Assembly: GCF_963678975.1 (NCBI RefSeq)
Contig: NC_089276.1
Coordinates: forward strand, 24,163,059 to 24,227,058
Origin: Dysidea avara
Lineage: Eukaryota; Porifera; Demospongiae; Dictyoceratida; Dysideidae
Length of the DNA stretch: 64,000 nt
Reading direction: 5' to 3'
The notes beneath the pieces were generated by a model. The model was given only the letters and a program-made list of their open reading frames with translations, was not told the origin of the DNA and ran no database searches. Both the position numbers and the translations under genes were made by a program. Shown here one piece after another: positions 10,845 through 23,400 of this stretch (the first letter of the stretch is position 1; each line of letters begins with the position of its first letter).

Positions 10845-11207
10845 TCACTGTTCAACATCACTTCGGCCCGACAGGTGCCTTTTGGCATACCGCAGTACGT
10901 ACAATGCATTCTTCATGGACTTACCAGTGTCCTCCTTTGTCTCCCATTCATCTTTGCTGACAGCGAAAAGTGTCGATTTGGTGGTAGCACGTGATGGCTT
11001 CCCTTCGCAACGGAAATCGTCCGTATTTTCATAGCGGTTACTTCGATTGCAGAGGTGCTTTTCGAACACTGAGTTCTTGATTTGTACTGCTGTGTAATGG
11101 GTTGAACATAGCTGACAACGAAGCGTAATGGATACTTCACTTTTCAGACGATATAGCTGGGCGCACGGCACCATTTCAAATGCGGTATGCGTGGGTTCAC
11201 CAATCAT
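10845..11207 (-). CDS. Small Cys/His-rich protein, 120 aa, function unknown
   Basis: A single-exon frame of 120 codons begins at an ATG in an AT-rich leader and ends 40 bp before a minus-strand AATAAA. I do not recognise the protein. Residues 30-56 contain LRCQLCSTHY and FEKHLCNRS, a C-x2-C followed by H-x-C spacing that could bind zinc. The C-terminal half is basic and charged. The local base composition is richer in GC than its surroundings, consistent with coding. It has no visible signal peptide or membrane segment. It could be the last exon of a longer gene, or a remnant of a zinc-finger transposase. A protein search would decide. Confidence 0.4.
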   Translation of the reverse strand: MIGEPTHTAFEMVPCAQLYRLKSEVSITLRCQLCSTHYTAVQIKNSVFEKHLCNRSNRYENTDDFRCEGKPSRATTKSTLFAVSKDEWETKEDTGKSMKNALYVLRYAKRHLSGRSDVEQ

Positions 11208-11325
11208 AATAATATTATTTACAAAAAGTTAACAAACAAGTATTTCAAAAAATTTGGAATTTTCAACTAGGACCATAGCACATCGATAAAAAGTACTGAA
11301 ACAAGCTGCATGATATTAAACAATA

Positions 11326-11394
11326 AGAAGTGTTATATCCCTACTGTGCATTTCCAATATGGTATCTTGGAGCACAGTGAGATATAACACTTCT
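11326..11394. repeat. Hairpin with 23-bp arms
   Basis: AGAAGTGTTATATCCCTACTGTGC is followed 21 bp later by GCACAGTGAGATATAACACTTCT, an inverted copy with few mismatches. It lies 17 bp before the BEL/Pao 5' LTR. The adjacent 'aaaagtactgaaacaag' resembles the arms of the foldback at 8649-8907. Confidence 0.65.
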
Positions 11395-11410
11395 GTCTAT
11401 GTTTATGTAA

Positions 11411-11560
11411 TGTGGTGTATCACGTGTATGTATGCCTTTTTAGTGCGCTTCATTAAGAGTGTGAACACGTGCAGTTGAAGTGATCAGCTGGCTTTCGAGT
11501 AGGTCGAATCGTTTCGAACCTCGCCGAGTTCAACAGTTACTTCAGCTACTATCTATCACA
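11411..11560 (+). repeat. BEL/Pao 5' LTR
   Basis: It starts TGTGGTGTATCACGTG and shares about 123 bp with 17345-17475, to the point 'cgccgagttcaa'. The next 27 bp run to ATCACA, where a primer-binding site begins, so the full LTR is probably about 150 bp with TGTGGT...ATCACA ends. The right boundary is inferred from the primer site because the 3' copy lacks that part. Confidence 0.7.
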
Positions 11561-11561
11561 T

Positions 11562-13349
11562 TTGGTGCTTTACGACCAGGGATTCGGATGGATACTCTAC
11601 AATATATACCTACAACGTGCCCGGGCTTCCAGACGTGGTGAGCGCTCCTTCGTGACGAAACTCCTCTCCAAGGCTCAGACGATCACAGAAACTTACGCCG
11701 ACACTACCGAAGCAGTTTCCACTGAGGACAGAGAAGGGATAGACTTAATCCTCAGCCAGCTCTCCGTGAAGAAACGCCAACTAGAAGAACTAGATGCAAC
11801 GATCGCCTCAGCGTTAACAACGGAGAAAGAACTAAAAGATGTTGGGGATGCTGAGATGTACCATTTCACCTTAACAGAACACTTAACCAGCCTACGGAAG
11901 TTCTCCAACTCTCCTGTACTAACTAAGGATCAAACAGTAAATCCTTCACACCTGGAACCAAGCTCAAACAGTATCAGCAATATCCAGTCGAGGATCGAGA
12001 ACACCAAGCAGGGGTCACTAGAGCACACAACATCTTCTGGAGTGGTGAGTAATCCATTGTCGCACACACATGTTGTACACAATGGGGGTCAGTCTGTGGA
12101 TCAGTTTGTAAGCCAGTTACTCAAGCTAACACTTCCCACATTTGGTGGGAGCCCGCTTCAGTTCCAAACCTTCTGGGACACCTTTGAATCAAACCAGCTG
12201 TCCACAATAATGACAACTTAACCAGGGTCCAGAAATTTCACTACTGATTAAGTGCACAATTGTTGGGTGATGCATCTCATGTTATAGATAACTTTCCACT
12301 TACTGACTTGAACTACGGCTTTGCTGAAAGAGAGATTTGGGCAACCCTACAAGTTAGTTAATGATCGCTTAGATGCTCTAATGAACCTTCCAAAACCCGT
12401 TAATAATTTGGCCAGCCTTCAATTTTTTCATGATAAGTTGGAGAGCCACATGAGAGCACTGCAATCCTTAAGCAAGTCTCCTGACACTTATTGTGCAATG
12501 TTAACTCCTATTGTCCTGTGAAAGCTTCCCACAGAACTTAGAAAGCAGTTTGCTAGAGACCACAACAGTGGTGAATGGACCATTCGAGAAGTCATGACTT
12601 GCATTCTTAAGGAGATTCGAGTCCTTGAAGTAAGTCTGTACTCTAATGGCTTTACCAAAGAAACCCATTCCACTGCTGAGTCTTTCTACACAGCAGTCGG
12701 AAAATCTGCAGGCCAAAGAGAGAAGAGGGAACTAGTCTGCACTTATTGTAAGGGCTCACATACAGCTAATCAGTGCACTGTTATTAAAGACCACCAGCAA
12801 CGTACATCTATTGTAAAGACAGCAGGCTTATGCTACAACTGCCTGGCACACCATAAAGCGTCACAGTGCACCTCTCGTAGACGATGCAAACATTACAATC
12901 AAAAACATCACACAAGCTTGTGCCCACCTGCACCTGTAGTTGTTCCACCACTGGCTCTTACACCCAATAACACACAACCACCGCCTACCCCTGTAGCCAA
13001 CACAACACAGCCACCTCCTCAAACTTCCACTGCAAGCAACAGTGTGCCTGCTTCCACCACCATCACTAGGCCCCAACCTCCACTTGTGTCAACCTGTAGT
13101 GCCTGTCTTCTGAAGACAACTGCCATTGCTACAGTCCCAGCAGGTCCATATAGTACGGAAGGTAACATCCTCCTAGATGAGGGGGCACAGCGCTCCTTCA
13201 TCTCTCAAGACCTTGCTGATAGGGGATTTACTAAGTTCACTCGATTCCATGCCACCAGGGTATCACTCTTTTCGGATGCCCCGGTATGTCACATCACATT
13301 TATAAAATACAAAAGAAGGGAATCAAGGGAGCTAGCAGCGGTAGCATAA
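11562..13349 (+). pseudogene. BEL/Pao gag and protease start, interrupted
   Basis: One frame is followed through 11562-12221, 12321-12521 and 12594-13349, broken by an in-frame stop at 12219, further disruptions in 12222-12320, and a stop near 12520. The N-terminal part is charged and helical, then LTLPTFGGSPLQFQTFWDTF marks the DUF1759 capsid-like region. Zinc knuckles follow: CTYCKGSHTANQC, CYNCLAHHKASQC and a degenerate CKHYNQKHHTSLC, in which the second Cys is replaced by Tyr. A proline/threonine-rich linker leads to LLDEGAQRSFIS, the DUF1758 aspartic protease motif. The frame then runs into the SINE insertion. Confidence 0.85.
11563..11580 (+). promoter_or_regulatory. Retrotransposon primer-binding site
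   Basis: TGGTGCTTTACGACCAGG directly follows the proposed 5' LTR end. It begins with TGG, the complement of a tRNA CCA tail, as expected for minus-strand priming. The tRNA species is not identified. Confidence 0.5.
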
Positions 13350-13480
13350 TCGGTAGCACACTGGACCATCACACTGGGATCCTGGGTTCGATCCCCCTTA
13401 AGTCAATATTGCAATTTTTTTCCGCCTTTTTGGTTCACCGTCGGTTTTTTGTCTAAGTTCTGTAGGGTTATGAAATAGGA
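13310..13480 (+). mobile_element. tRNA-like SINE inserted in the BEL/Pao element
   Basis: Sequence foreign to the retrotransposon frame contains an A-box-like TAGCATAATCGGTAGCAC (13342-13359) and a B-box GGGTTCGATCCC (13385-13396), spaced as in a tRNA. The acceptor arms do not pair and the anticodon stem is poor, so it is not a working tRNA. The retrotransposon frame resumes near 13487. Edges are approximate because no target duplication could be fixed. Confidence 0.6.
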
Positions 13481-13486
13481 AACCCT

Positions 13487-16400
13487 GTGTCTGCTGCTAG
13501 ACTCTTACAGGTAGCCACCATCTCAGTACACACTCAAGATCAAAGTGCCATTCCCATTTCAGTCTTGGTGGTACCCACACTTGCAACTCCACTCCAAAAC
13601 TCTGTGCAAATGGATGCAAGCAAGTTGCCATACTTAAAGGACCTACGATTGGCTCATCCTATCACTGAGGATGACAATTTTGAGATAACCATTCTTGTGG
13701 GCGCTGACTACTACTGGAGATTCGTCCAAGACCAAGTCATACGCGGCGATGGTCCTACAGCAGTCAAGTCCCGTTTAGGCCATTTACTCTCTGGTCCTTT
13801 ATCGCAACCACCAGCAGCTTTAAATCTAATTCATGTCAACTTTACAGCTGTGGATGAACAGAACCTTGACACCTTCTGGAAAGCTGAGTCTAGTGGACTC
13901 TCCCTTAGCACTACTGATAGAGATGATAATTTCTTGAAAACCTACATGCAGTCTAGCATTAAACGTCAACCTAATGGAGCCTTATCCCTCAAGTTCCCTT
14001 GGAAGGAGGAACATCCGTCTTTATCTTCCAATTTTTCTATCTGTGCCAAACGTACGAGATCCTTGGCTCAGAGGTTAGCTAAGACCCCAGCACTCTTGCG
14101 CATGTACAGCCAGATCATTGCCAACCAAGAGTCCAAAGGCTTTATTGAGAAAGTTAACAACTTTAATACCAATCATGCATACTACATTTCCCATCGGGCT
14201 GTCAGAAAGGACTCAGCTACCATACCAGTCCGCATCGTCTATGATTGCAGCTGTAAGTAGTCATCCCACCATCCCAGTCTAAACGACTGCCTTCATGTGG
14301 GCGCAACCTTCCTCAATCACCTGTGTGGTGCACTCCTGCACTTTTGCCTGCATGTGTATGGCTTCTCAGCTGACATTGAGAAGGCATTTCTCCATGTTCA
14401 GCTTGATGAGTCACACAGAGATTGCACCTGCTTTCTCTGGCTGACTAATCTGCAAGACCCTAACAGTGCATTCCAATCTTACCGCTTCAAGGTGAGTCTT
14501 ATTTGGGGCTAGTTGTTCACCATTTATGCTCAATGCAGCAATTACATTTCACCTGCAGCAGCATCCATCACCAGTGTCCACCAATCTCCTCAGCAGCTTA
14601 TACATTGACAATGTAGTCTCAGGTTGTGACACTGAGCAAGAGGCTGTTCATTACTTCCTAGAATCACGTTCCCTGATGAATCTGTCAAGATTCAACCTGC
14701 ACACCTGGGCATCTGACAGTCCATCTCTAAGAGATTTAGCACAGCAGCACGGCGTTACTGAAATGCAGTGGACCGTTAAATTGCTTGGCTTATGTTGGAA
14801 CATTGGATGTGATAAATTATCTCTCTGCTCAAGACCTGAGCTTGCCACTTGCACTCCAGTCACGAAACGTGAAATCCTTCGCTACACTTCTTCTATCTTT
14901 AACCCACTTGGCCTAGTCACTCCAGTGACTATAACTGCTACGCTGTTGCTCCAGGAACTTTGGCAAGATAGTGTATCTTGGGATACGGCACTGAATGAAA
15001 CCTATCAGCTCAAGTGGGCTTCCATCGCAGCAGACATACTCATTGCCTCACAACAGTGCTTCCTGCGACAGTACATCCCTTCACTACCAACAGCAGATAC
15101 TGTTCTGCATGTCTTTGCTGATGCCAGTCCAAAGGCATACGGAGCTGTTGTCTACATCCACTATGACAACCATTCGTTGCTAGTAATGTCAAAGTCTCGT
15201 GTAGCTCCAGTCAAACAGCATTCGCTACCTAGACTGGAGCTCATGGCTGCAGTTATAGCAGCTCGCTTAGGATCTTTCTTAGTAAAATCCCTTAACCTTA
15301 GAACTAGCACCTATTACTGGTCTGATAGCGAAATAGTTCTCTGCTGGCTTAAAAGCAAGAAGAAGTTAAAGCCATTTATTGAACATAGAGTGACAGAAAT
15401 TCAGACCTCATCATCGCCTTGGCAATATTTCCCAACAGCCTGTAATCCAGCAGATCTCTTGACACGTGAATTGACAGCTCAACAGTTGGCTAATTCAACA
15501 CTGTGGAGACATGGCCCGTTATCTCCTTCTTAATGGCCCACTTGGACTCCTTCAGAAGCCTTGCTCATACAGGCTGCCAATGTTGAAGAGCCCGCTAGTG
15601 ACCACAGCACAACCATACTGCCACCTACTAATGGCATGCACATCCTCATTGATCCTTCAGCTTACAGCAGCTACACCAAGTTACTAGATGTAACTGCTTA
15701 TGTCCTTCGCTTTGTGCATAACACCACGCAAAAGCAATTCAAACTCAGAGGACCATTGACCCCCTCTGAACTGTCTATTGCCAATCTGCGATGGGTAGGC
15801 AATGTACAGCATAGATGTTTCACAGAGGAAATAACCAGTCTCCAGTCGACCAAACACTCCTCACGATTACCACTAGTGAGACAGCTTAGGCTTTACTTGG
15901 ATCACACTGGCCTGATCCGTTGTGGTGGTAGGATCCTCAATGCGCCGCTGTCGGAATCAGCTAAGTTTCCCTTCAGAAGGACCCATTCACCTCACTCCTC
16001 ATCTGGTACATCCACAAACAACAATACCATGCTGGGGTAAGCATAACACTAACATCACCACGTCAGATGTATTGGGTGCCATGCGCAAGGTATAGAATTA
16101 AATCCTTGCTGAGGAAGTGCGTGACCTGTAGAAAACTAGCTGGCCGACCATACACTGCACCAGATCCCCCACCACTAGTAAAGGCCCGTGTACAACAATC
16201 TATGCCATTTGAGGTCACTGGTATTGACTTCACAGGTGCATTGTATGTGAGAGGCAATGGAGGAGAAATTAAAGTGTACATTTACCTATTCATGTGTGCT
16301 GTGAGTTGTGCTGTGAGTTGTGCAGTACACCTGGAGATTGTAACGGATCTCAATGTAGAGTGCTTTCTTCAGGCCTTTAGACGGTTTAGTGCTAGATGAT

Positions 16401-17322
16401 CCCTACCACGTCTTGTCCTCTCTGACAATGCTTCAACATTTTTGTCAGCTGCTGAGGAATTGAAAGCCCTATTTTCCTCACCTTCACTTATGAATACGTT
16501 AGCTAGGACTGTAGTAGAATGGAAGTTTATTCCTAAGAGGACCCCCTAGTTTGGGGGATTCTTGGAAAGGTTGATTGGGCTGACCAAACTGGCTTGAAGA
16601 AGGTCCTGGGAAGGGCATTCACAATACTCAATAGCCTTCAGACCCTAATTGTTGAAATAGAGGGTATTCTCAACAACCGGCCCCTTACTACTGTCCCCAC
16701 AGACATTAATGACCCAGACCCCATCACTCCAGCCCACCTACTGTATGGTAGGAAGATTGTCTGTGTGCCCTACCATGTGACTCCTGAGGATATCCACAGT
16801 GATCTGGACTTTGGAGATACCGACATTCAAGTGAAAGCTAAGAAGCAAGCAGCCCTATTGCAACACTTCTGGACCAGATGGAGACAAGAATATTTAACTG
16901 GACTCCGAGAATTCCACCAGACAAGTGTCTCCAATGTTCAGACAGTGAAGCCAGGAGCCATAGTCCTTGTTCACGATGATACTCCCCGCATAAACTGGCG
17001 ACTCGCAGTAGTGGAAGATACCATTTCCGGAGAAGATGGTCTGATCAAAGCTGCCAACATTAGGACATCAACTGGCAGAACTAACTGGCTGATAACAAAA
17101 TTGTACCCACTGGAGATAACTACACCAGACCCTTCATCCAAACAGAACTCCTCACCTGAGAATCGCCAATCAGACAGTAATGCCAACAAATCAATAGCGG
17201 AACAACAGATACATATGACTAGGGAAAGGAGACCTGTTCGTCAAGCAACACTCAAGGGAAGACAACAGGTTCAAGAGTGGACTAAAATATTATGTGGCCC
17301 CCCGGAGGATGTCAATAACTAG
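13487..17322 (+). pseudogene. BEL/Pao pol (protease end, RT, RNase H, integrase)
   Basis: The frame is pieced from 13487-14260, 14297-14512, 14526-15533, 15561-16040, 16067-16399 and 16594-17322. These segments are separated by stops and shifts, so no enzyme can be made. IPVRIVYDCS and FSADIEKAFLHVQL are reverse transcriptase blocks, and SLYIDNVVSG is the catalytic box. VFADASPKAYGAVVY, PRLELMAA and YWSDSEIVLCWL are RNase H motifs. CVTCRKLAG and TGIDFTGAL belong to the integrase. A 15-bp duplication repeats 'CAVS' near 16300-16325. The C-terminal part (ILNNRPLTTVP, PAHLLYGR) is the integrase end and DUF5641. Confidence 0.9.
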
Positions 17323-17344
17323 TAACAACAATTTTATTATGCAA

Positions 17345-17475
17345 TGTGGTGTATCACATGTATGTATGCCTTTTTAGTGCGCTTCATTAAGAGTGTAAAC
17401 ACGTGCAGTTGAAGTGACAGCTGACTTTCGAGTAGGTTGTCCGTACCGAATCGCTTCGAACCTCGCCGAGTTCAA
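17345..17475 (+). repeat. BEL/Pao 3' LTR, truncated
   Basis: Begins TGTGGTGTATCACATG and aligns with the 5' LTR to 'cgccgagttcaa'. It carries a 9-bp insertion (about 17439-17447) and a few substitutions relative to the 5' copy. The last 27 bp expected from the 5' LTR are absent. Confidence 0.8.
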
Positions 17476-20101
17476 TTAAATGTCAATTCATCAATACTTG
17501 TCATCAGAGAAGTGCAAATCATATGAGTTTCTGGTTGTGGTTGCAGCTAATCATATGCTTGTGACAATTGGAAAAACTGTTGCAACAACTGAGACACTTG
17601 CGACACTATATATTCTGTAATAGTAGAACACACATTTAATTATTTAGAAACTGCGCATTAACCAGCGGCCTGCACATGAAATTCATTCTCAACATGGTGC
17701 ATGATACCCTAGTATCATCATCATGACGCATGGCCTAGTGATGATGGAAAGTATTGAGAAACCTGCAGAATCAATTATTATTATATGTTTCCTTGGCATT
17801 ATGCAATCATGTACATCTAATGGGAATTATAAAATGCGATAAACTGGACATGCAGGTATTAAATTATGTAAGACCACATGCAGCATTTTCAAGTTTGTAT
17901 TAAAATGCATTGGAATTGTTAACTTGTAGTTTATTCCAACATTATCTTTCAGTTATGTAGGCATCATCAGTATTAGTAATGTATTGTATTTCAATTATAT
18001 CATGATCACATTAATTGCAATTTGGTTAATTTGATTTATTGCCTAATACTAACTGAAACCAGCACTTCATTGAACTCATAATGCATGTGTGTGGGTCAAT
18101 GTCTCTATATTATTTTAGTTTAATATTATACTGTTGAACCACTATGTTTATAAGCATCTGAATCCCTTATCATATGAGTAAAGTGTACAGGTCAGTGCTC
18201 CTGGTGTGAAGCTCAAATTGAAGCATGTGATTTGAGATATTATATGGTCAGCAAATATGAGGGGCTTGTATATACAGTATGCAGCAGATTAGCAGAGAGT
18301 GTGTAAAGAATAGCTACCTCTTAAGAAGAATGTTCCAATCTTTATATTATAATTTAAAATATTCTACATCATCATCCATGCAAACATGACCTTTAATAGT
18401 CTTTTTATGAAATGAGTGTTCTGTTAGAGTATTTGTATTTTCTTCTTGCAAATACTGTAGTTATTTCTGAATGTTCATTGTATTTTACTGCTAAGAAATT
18501 TAACCTCGCTAGACTAACTGTAAAAACTGGTATATTGTCCCCAATTGTTCAAAAATGTAGTAGCCAAATTGAATTTATGGAGCATCCCTCACAGTGGTCA
18601 TATTTATCAGACAAGATAATATTAATATGGTAGGTACTATAGTATACACCTGAACAAGAAAATCATTGCATAGTAAATTGATAGAACAGTAGTCAATTTT
18701 TGACTTTTCATAGAATACTACACAAAGATGCCTACCCCAGCAATTAGTCCAAAGCAACTATCCACAGCTTGAAATTCAGTACATCATTATATTAATAAAG
18801 GGAGATTTGCATTAGAGTGCTGCATTTGTTTGTTTATCTACTTAGTGTTTAGCCATTGTCTAAGTTATACTAAAACCTACACACCATTGGTACTGCAATT
18901 CACCACAATTGCATTAAATATAAAGCCACGTATATACATATATATGGCAATCAGGTAAATAAAAGTAAACGTAATCATAATGTTGCTGAACAAGTGAATT
19001 GATTTTGATCTGAGATCCCTGAGTATCAGTGCAAGATGGGAACCACTATCCTGCAATTTACCACTCCCCTACCTCATAATAATGTGAACCAAGAAGTAAA
19101 GAAGAAACCTGACTCTAAACCTAACTCTGATAGAGGTTTGCAAAATGGCACATCTTTCACTGTCTGTGTGGGTTTTTGATGAATTCAAGGGTTAACTATA
19201 ATGTACAGTATTTGTCGAAATATCTACTTCATAAGCATAGTTTCATGTATATAGAACCTATGGCATTTTTTAGAATTCCTTTAGGTTTCTTTTGTGCATA
19301 TGATGCACTTTGTTACAGCACTAGATTATAAGCCCAGAGGCCTGTAGTCAGGGTACCCTGATAATGGGTAATTTTCTTTTCTTGTATGCACTTTTTTGAT
19401 ATACATTATGATGCAGTAGTGGTGGAAGTACAACCTATCAGAGCTGAGCAAAGTGATTGAGTAAACTGCTCTGGAAACCAGTGTCTTGTATATAATTTCC
19501 AAACTCATTGCTAGGACAAATCTTTACCAGAAAGACAGAGAGAGCCGCAATGGCACCCTGTAGTATATAACAGTTGTAGACATTTGGTATAATACACTTT
19601 ACTTTAAAATTTTCATATTGTAGATATCGCTTTATTGTTGCAAAGAAATACTTGTTTTGTGTGCATGTGTGTGGGTAGGTGTGTCTTAGGAGCCCATGAC
19701 CCAGTTTTCAATAGGGGGTACTGGTACGTACCATGCTTTGTACTTTGTCAGATATACCTTGTATTATCCATATAGTACATGTACATGTGGCATAGCACTG
19801 TGTTCATGCTAATGTGTAAGAGTTCTATATAACTAAAATGTATGTCATGGAATTTGATTACTATGGGTGTGCTGCAGGTGCATCAACTGTACTGTGTTCT
19901 CTTGTAGTGCAAGACTCTTTGTCTCACCAGCTGAGTTACCAGACAGTATTGTGGTTTACATGAAACAATAGTCATTTTTAATCAAAGTCCCCATGCATTC
20001 CAGCAGATAAATATTGAGAAGGAAAAGGTCTTAAAAGTACATTTTAAATGTGTGGCTGCAAAACTTTAGAACATCAGAACCAGTAGTTTATATACAACTA
20101 C
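17476..20101. other. Intergenic, no gene seen
   Basis: AT-rich sequence with short frames only. A single TCTGTTAGAGTA motif is at about 18415. No inverted-repeat element or splice-paired frame was found. Confidence 0.5.
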
Positions 20102-20107
20102 TTTATT
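20102..20107 (-). promoter_or_regulatory. Candidate poly(A) signal of the NLR gene
   Basis: Minus-strand AATAAA about 300 bp after the NLR stop codon at 20403. It is the first such hexamer that I see downstream. Confidence 0.35.
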
Positions 20108-20402
20108 TGTCTTTGTACTAAACAGAGATTCCAGGTTATCAGGCAAATGTAAGTGCACTAGCTGTTTGCCAGTGTTTGGATTATAGTTTTAGCTATATAG
20201 ATATCCTAAAAGCTTTAACAACCAAACAAACCAAACAAACTTGACATACTACGTGTAACTGTTTGTATATGGCTATATGCTGGAAGTTCGTCATCATCAT
20301 AATAATAATAATAATACAATAATTATACAAAGTTTTTAAAAAATCTTGATTGAATAAAAAAAAGTGATTTATGTTGCAATTCTGTTGTTTAATGCTCTGA
20401 TT

Positions 20403-23400
20403 TTAGTTCAGTATTGTGTGAAGGTTGATTACTTGCAATGGTGACGATTTATTTGTGAGAGCTTTTACTATTTCAGTAGTTTCTGCTGACCTAAGCTTGT
20501 TGTATGAAACATTTAATTGTCCACAAGTACTGGAATCATCATTTGCAGTGATACTATGAAAAACGATTAGTTTTTGTAGTACACTATTGCTGCTGATGGC
20601 ATCTGCTAGCTCGAATGCTTCCTCCCAAATCAAGCTATCATTTGTCATATGAAGCGTTTGTAGAGACAAACTTTCCTTGACTGCATTTGCAATGGGTAAT
20701 ATGTTGAAGGTGTTGTAAGAAACATCTAGTTCTGTCAGTAAAGTATCTTTGATTAAAGTAGCAATGGTATCGCCAAGAGAATTATGGGAAACACGCAATT
20801 TACTAGTTTTGCAGTGTTGTATTAAACCAATTAGTGAATCAATACAGGAAGGTGTGAGACCATTTTGACTAAGATCAATACTTTTGATACAGATGTTGCA
20901 GTGGTTTTGAGAAGCACTTTCAAGTAATGCTTTGTAAACTGTGACACAACCTTCATCTGTGAAATGGCAGCCAGATAGGTCAAGTTTCTCCCAGTGTATA
21001 AATTGTATTTCCATGATATTTGAGAAGACAAGTATGTCCAGTGGCAAGAAGCACTGATTTCTAAAATCTACTACATTTGACGAACAGAGTTTCTGTATGC
21101 TTGCAGGATCATCTCGTACAACCTTCAACTTCCCGATAGCCTGATCACTTATCAAATTATAGTTGTTATATTTGAGCTGTTTCATGGTACCAGTTGTGAT
21201 GGCAAAGAATGCAACTTTGTAAACATTGCTCTTTCGTATTGTGCAATTGGATACATCAAGCACTTCAAGGGTTGTGTTAGTAGCTAAACTGTTGACTAAT
21301 GCGTTTGTCCCTTCCAAATCAATGGAATTCTGCCTGAAGTGAAGCACTTTTAATGATGTGTTGCCACTAAGAGATTGGAATAAACTGACTATATTTTGCA
21401 TTTGAAGATTATTATTTGACAAATCTAATTCTTCCAGCCTAGCGTCACTGACTAATGTAGCAGCACCAACTCCAAGGAAATTGCATGAAAGATACAGTTT
21501 AGTTGTTCTAAAGTGTTTTGCTAGGCACAACAGAGAGCAAATGGATGATGCAGTTAGACCATTATTGCTAAGATCAATAGACTCAATATTTGCTCTGCAT
21601 GCATCGCTACCTAGCATACAAGTAAGCATTTTACATAAAATCTTGCACTCAGCATCACCAAAACTGCTACCAGACAAATCAAGCATTTTCCAATATTCAT
21701 TGCACAAAGTGATGGTAGAACACAAAACCTGTATGTCCTTGGGAAGAAAAGCTTTGTGACTAAAGTTTATCACATCAGGAAAACCCAGTTGGTCATCAAA
21801 GTCAGCTTGCTGTAACGGAACAAGTTCAGGAATTAATTGTTCTGTTAGTAAATTGTAATTGTCACTTTGAAGAGTTTTCAAAGATCCAGAAGTACATGCT
21901 ATTGCAAACACAACTTGGTAAAGGTAATCTTTGCTCATAATACACCCCGATATGTTGATAGTTTCCAATGTAGTAGTAATGGATAAGATATCAGCCAACT
22001 TTTTCACCATTCGTACATTTTTGTCTATGTACGGAGCAGTATCTCCAGTTATTTCCAACATATTATATGATATATCTAATTCGAATAGTTTAGTGCTAGT
22101 AATCAGAACAGCTATGGAGCTGTCAATAAAATTATGAGAAATGTTAAGCTTAGTGGTGTTACAAAGTTGTACCAAACTAGCAAGTGACTTAATGCAAGAA
22201 CAAGTAAGGTAGTTGCAACTAAGGTCAATAGCCTCTATCAATACATCGTGCTGTTCTGTTGATTCTAAAGCCGCAAGTAGAAGCTTACATTCAGCATCGC
22301 CAAAGTTACTGTCATGTAAGTCAAGCCTTTTCCATTGCATGTTGTGAAAAGAAGTTATGACCTGCACAAGAACATGAATATCTTTTGGAAGAAAACTTTT
22401 AGCAGTAAGGCTAATTGTACCATCAAAGAATGGATCATTAAAAGATCCAGGTGTTGTTAACTCTGGTACAACTTGATCACTTAACAAATGATAACGACCA
22501 ATTGTTAACTGTCTGAGTGAAGGATGACCTATTGCACCATTGTAAATCGTAAAAAGACTTTGCCTTTTGAATTCACTGTTGGTCAAGCGAAGAGTCTGCA
22601 AGTTTCGATTAAACTTCAGCCAACAAGAAACTGATTCTGCATCACGAGCAGAAGCAATCACACCATTTAAACAAAACTTCTTCAATGACTTATTGTGTTT
22701 AATTTTTTCAAAACCAAATGAAAGATTAAGCACTTTGCTATTAGAGATATCAATGCACTCTAAAGTGCTATTGACAGCCAAAGCATTAGCTAAATGATCA
22801 GCAGCTTCAGATGAAATGTTGCACTCTTTCAAATATAAAGTTCGAAGAGAATCATTGTGTTCAAGAGCATTAAAGATAGCAGTTGCATTGGCAGCGTTTA
22901 GAGTATTATAAGAGGCATCAAGTTCTATTAGTGTAGTGTGGCTAATTAGAGTATCAATTTCCTCATCAATAGAGTTATGGGAAACACAAAGTCTAGTTGT
23001 ATGGCACTGTTGTGTCAAGCCAGACACCACTTCAACAGCTGCTGACGTAAGATGATTGTAACTAAGATCAATTGAGTTGATATGCGCTTTGCAGTGTCCA
23101 TCTGATGAGCTCAGAGCTTCATACAATACTGCCATCTCATCATTTCCTATATTGCAATTACAAAGGCTTATATTTGACCACCATTTGTTACATCTCGCTA
23201 AAGTGCAGCCAAATATGTTCAGATCTCTTCGTAGTAAGCATGTATAGCTGAAATCAATGACATCAGTTTCAAGAATTCCTCCTATTTGATTAATAAGTGA
23301 TTCATTATTGCTTTCCTGGCAAACTTGAAGCAAGTAAAAACACTTGATTTTATCTTCTGTGAATTGTTTTGCAATGCTGGATGGTCCAAACAGCCTACTG

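Larger units (their letters stand above)
11411..17475 (+). mobile_element. Degenerate BEL/Pao LTR retrotransposon
   Basis: Two similar LTRs bracket about 6 kb with the domain order of BEL/Pao elements: gag-like DUF1759, zinc knuckles, DUF1758 aspartic protease, Pao-type reverse transcriptase (YIDN in place of YVDD), RNase H, integrase and DUF5641. There is no envelope frame. At least four reading-frame breaks and a tRNA-like SINE insertion (about 13310-13480) show it is dead. Target duplications are not visible because the 3' LTR end is lost. BEL/Pao elements are common in sponges and other invertebrates. Confidence 0.9.

Noticed and set aside
13331-13410. Functional tRNA gene
   Set aside because: A- and B-boxes are present, but acceptor and anticodon stems do not pair, and it lies inside a retrotransposon. 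It is called a SINE instead.
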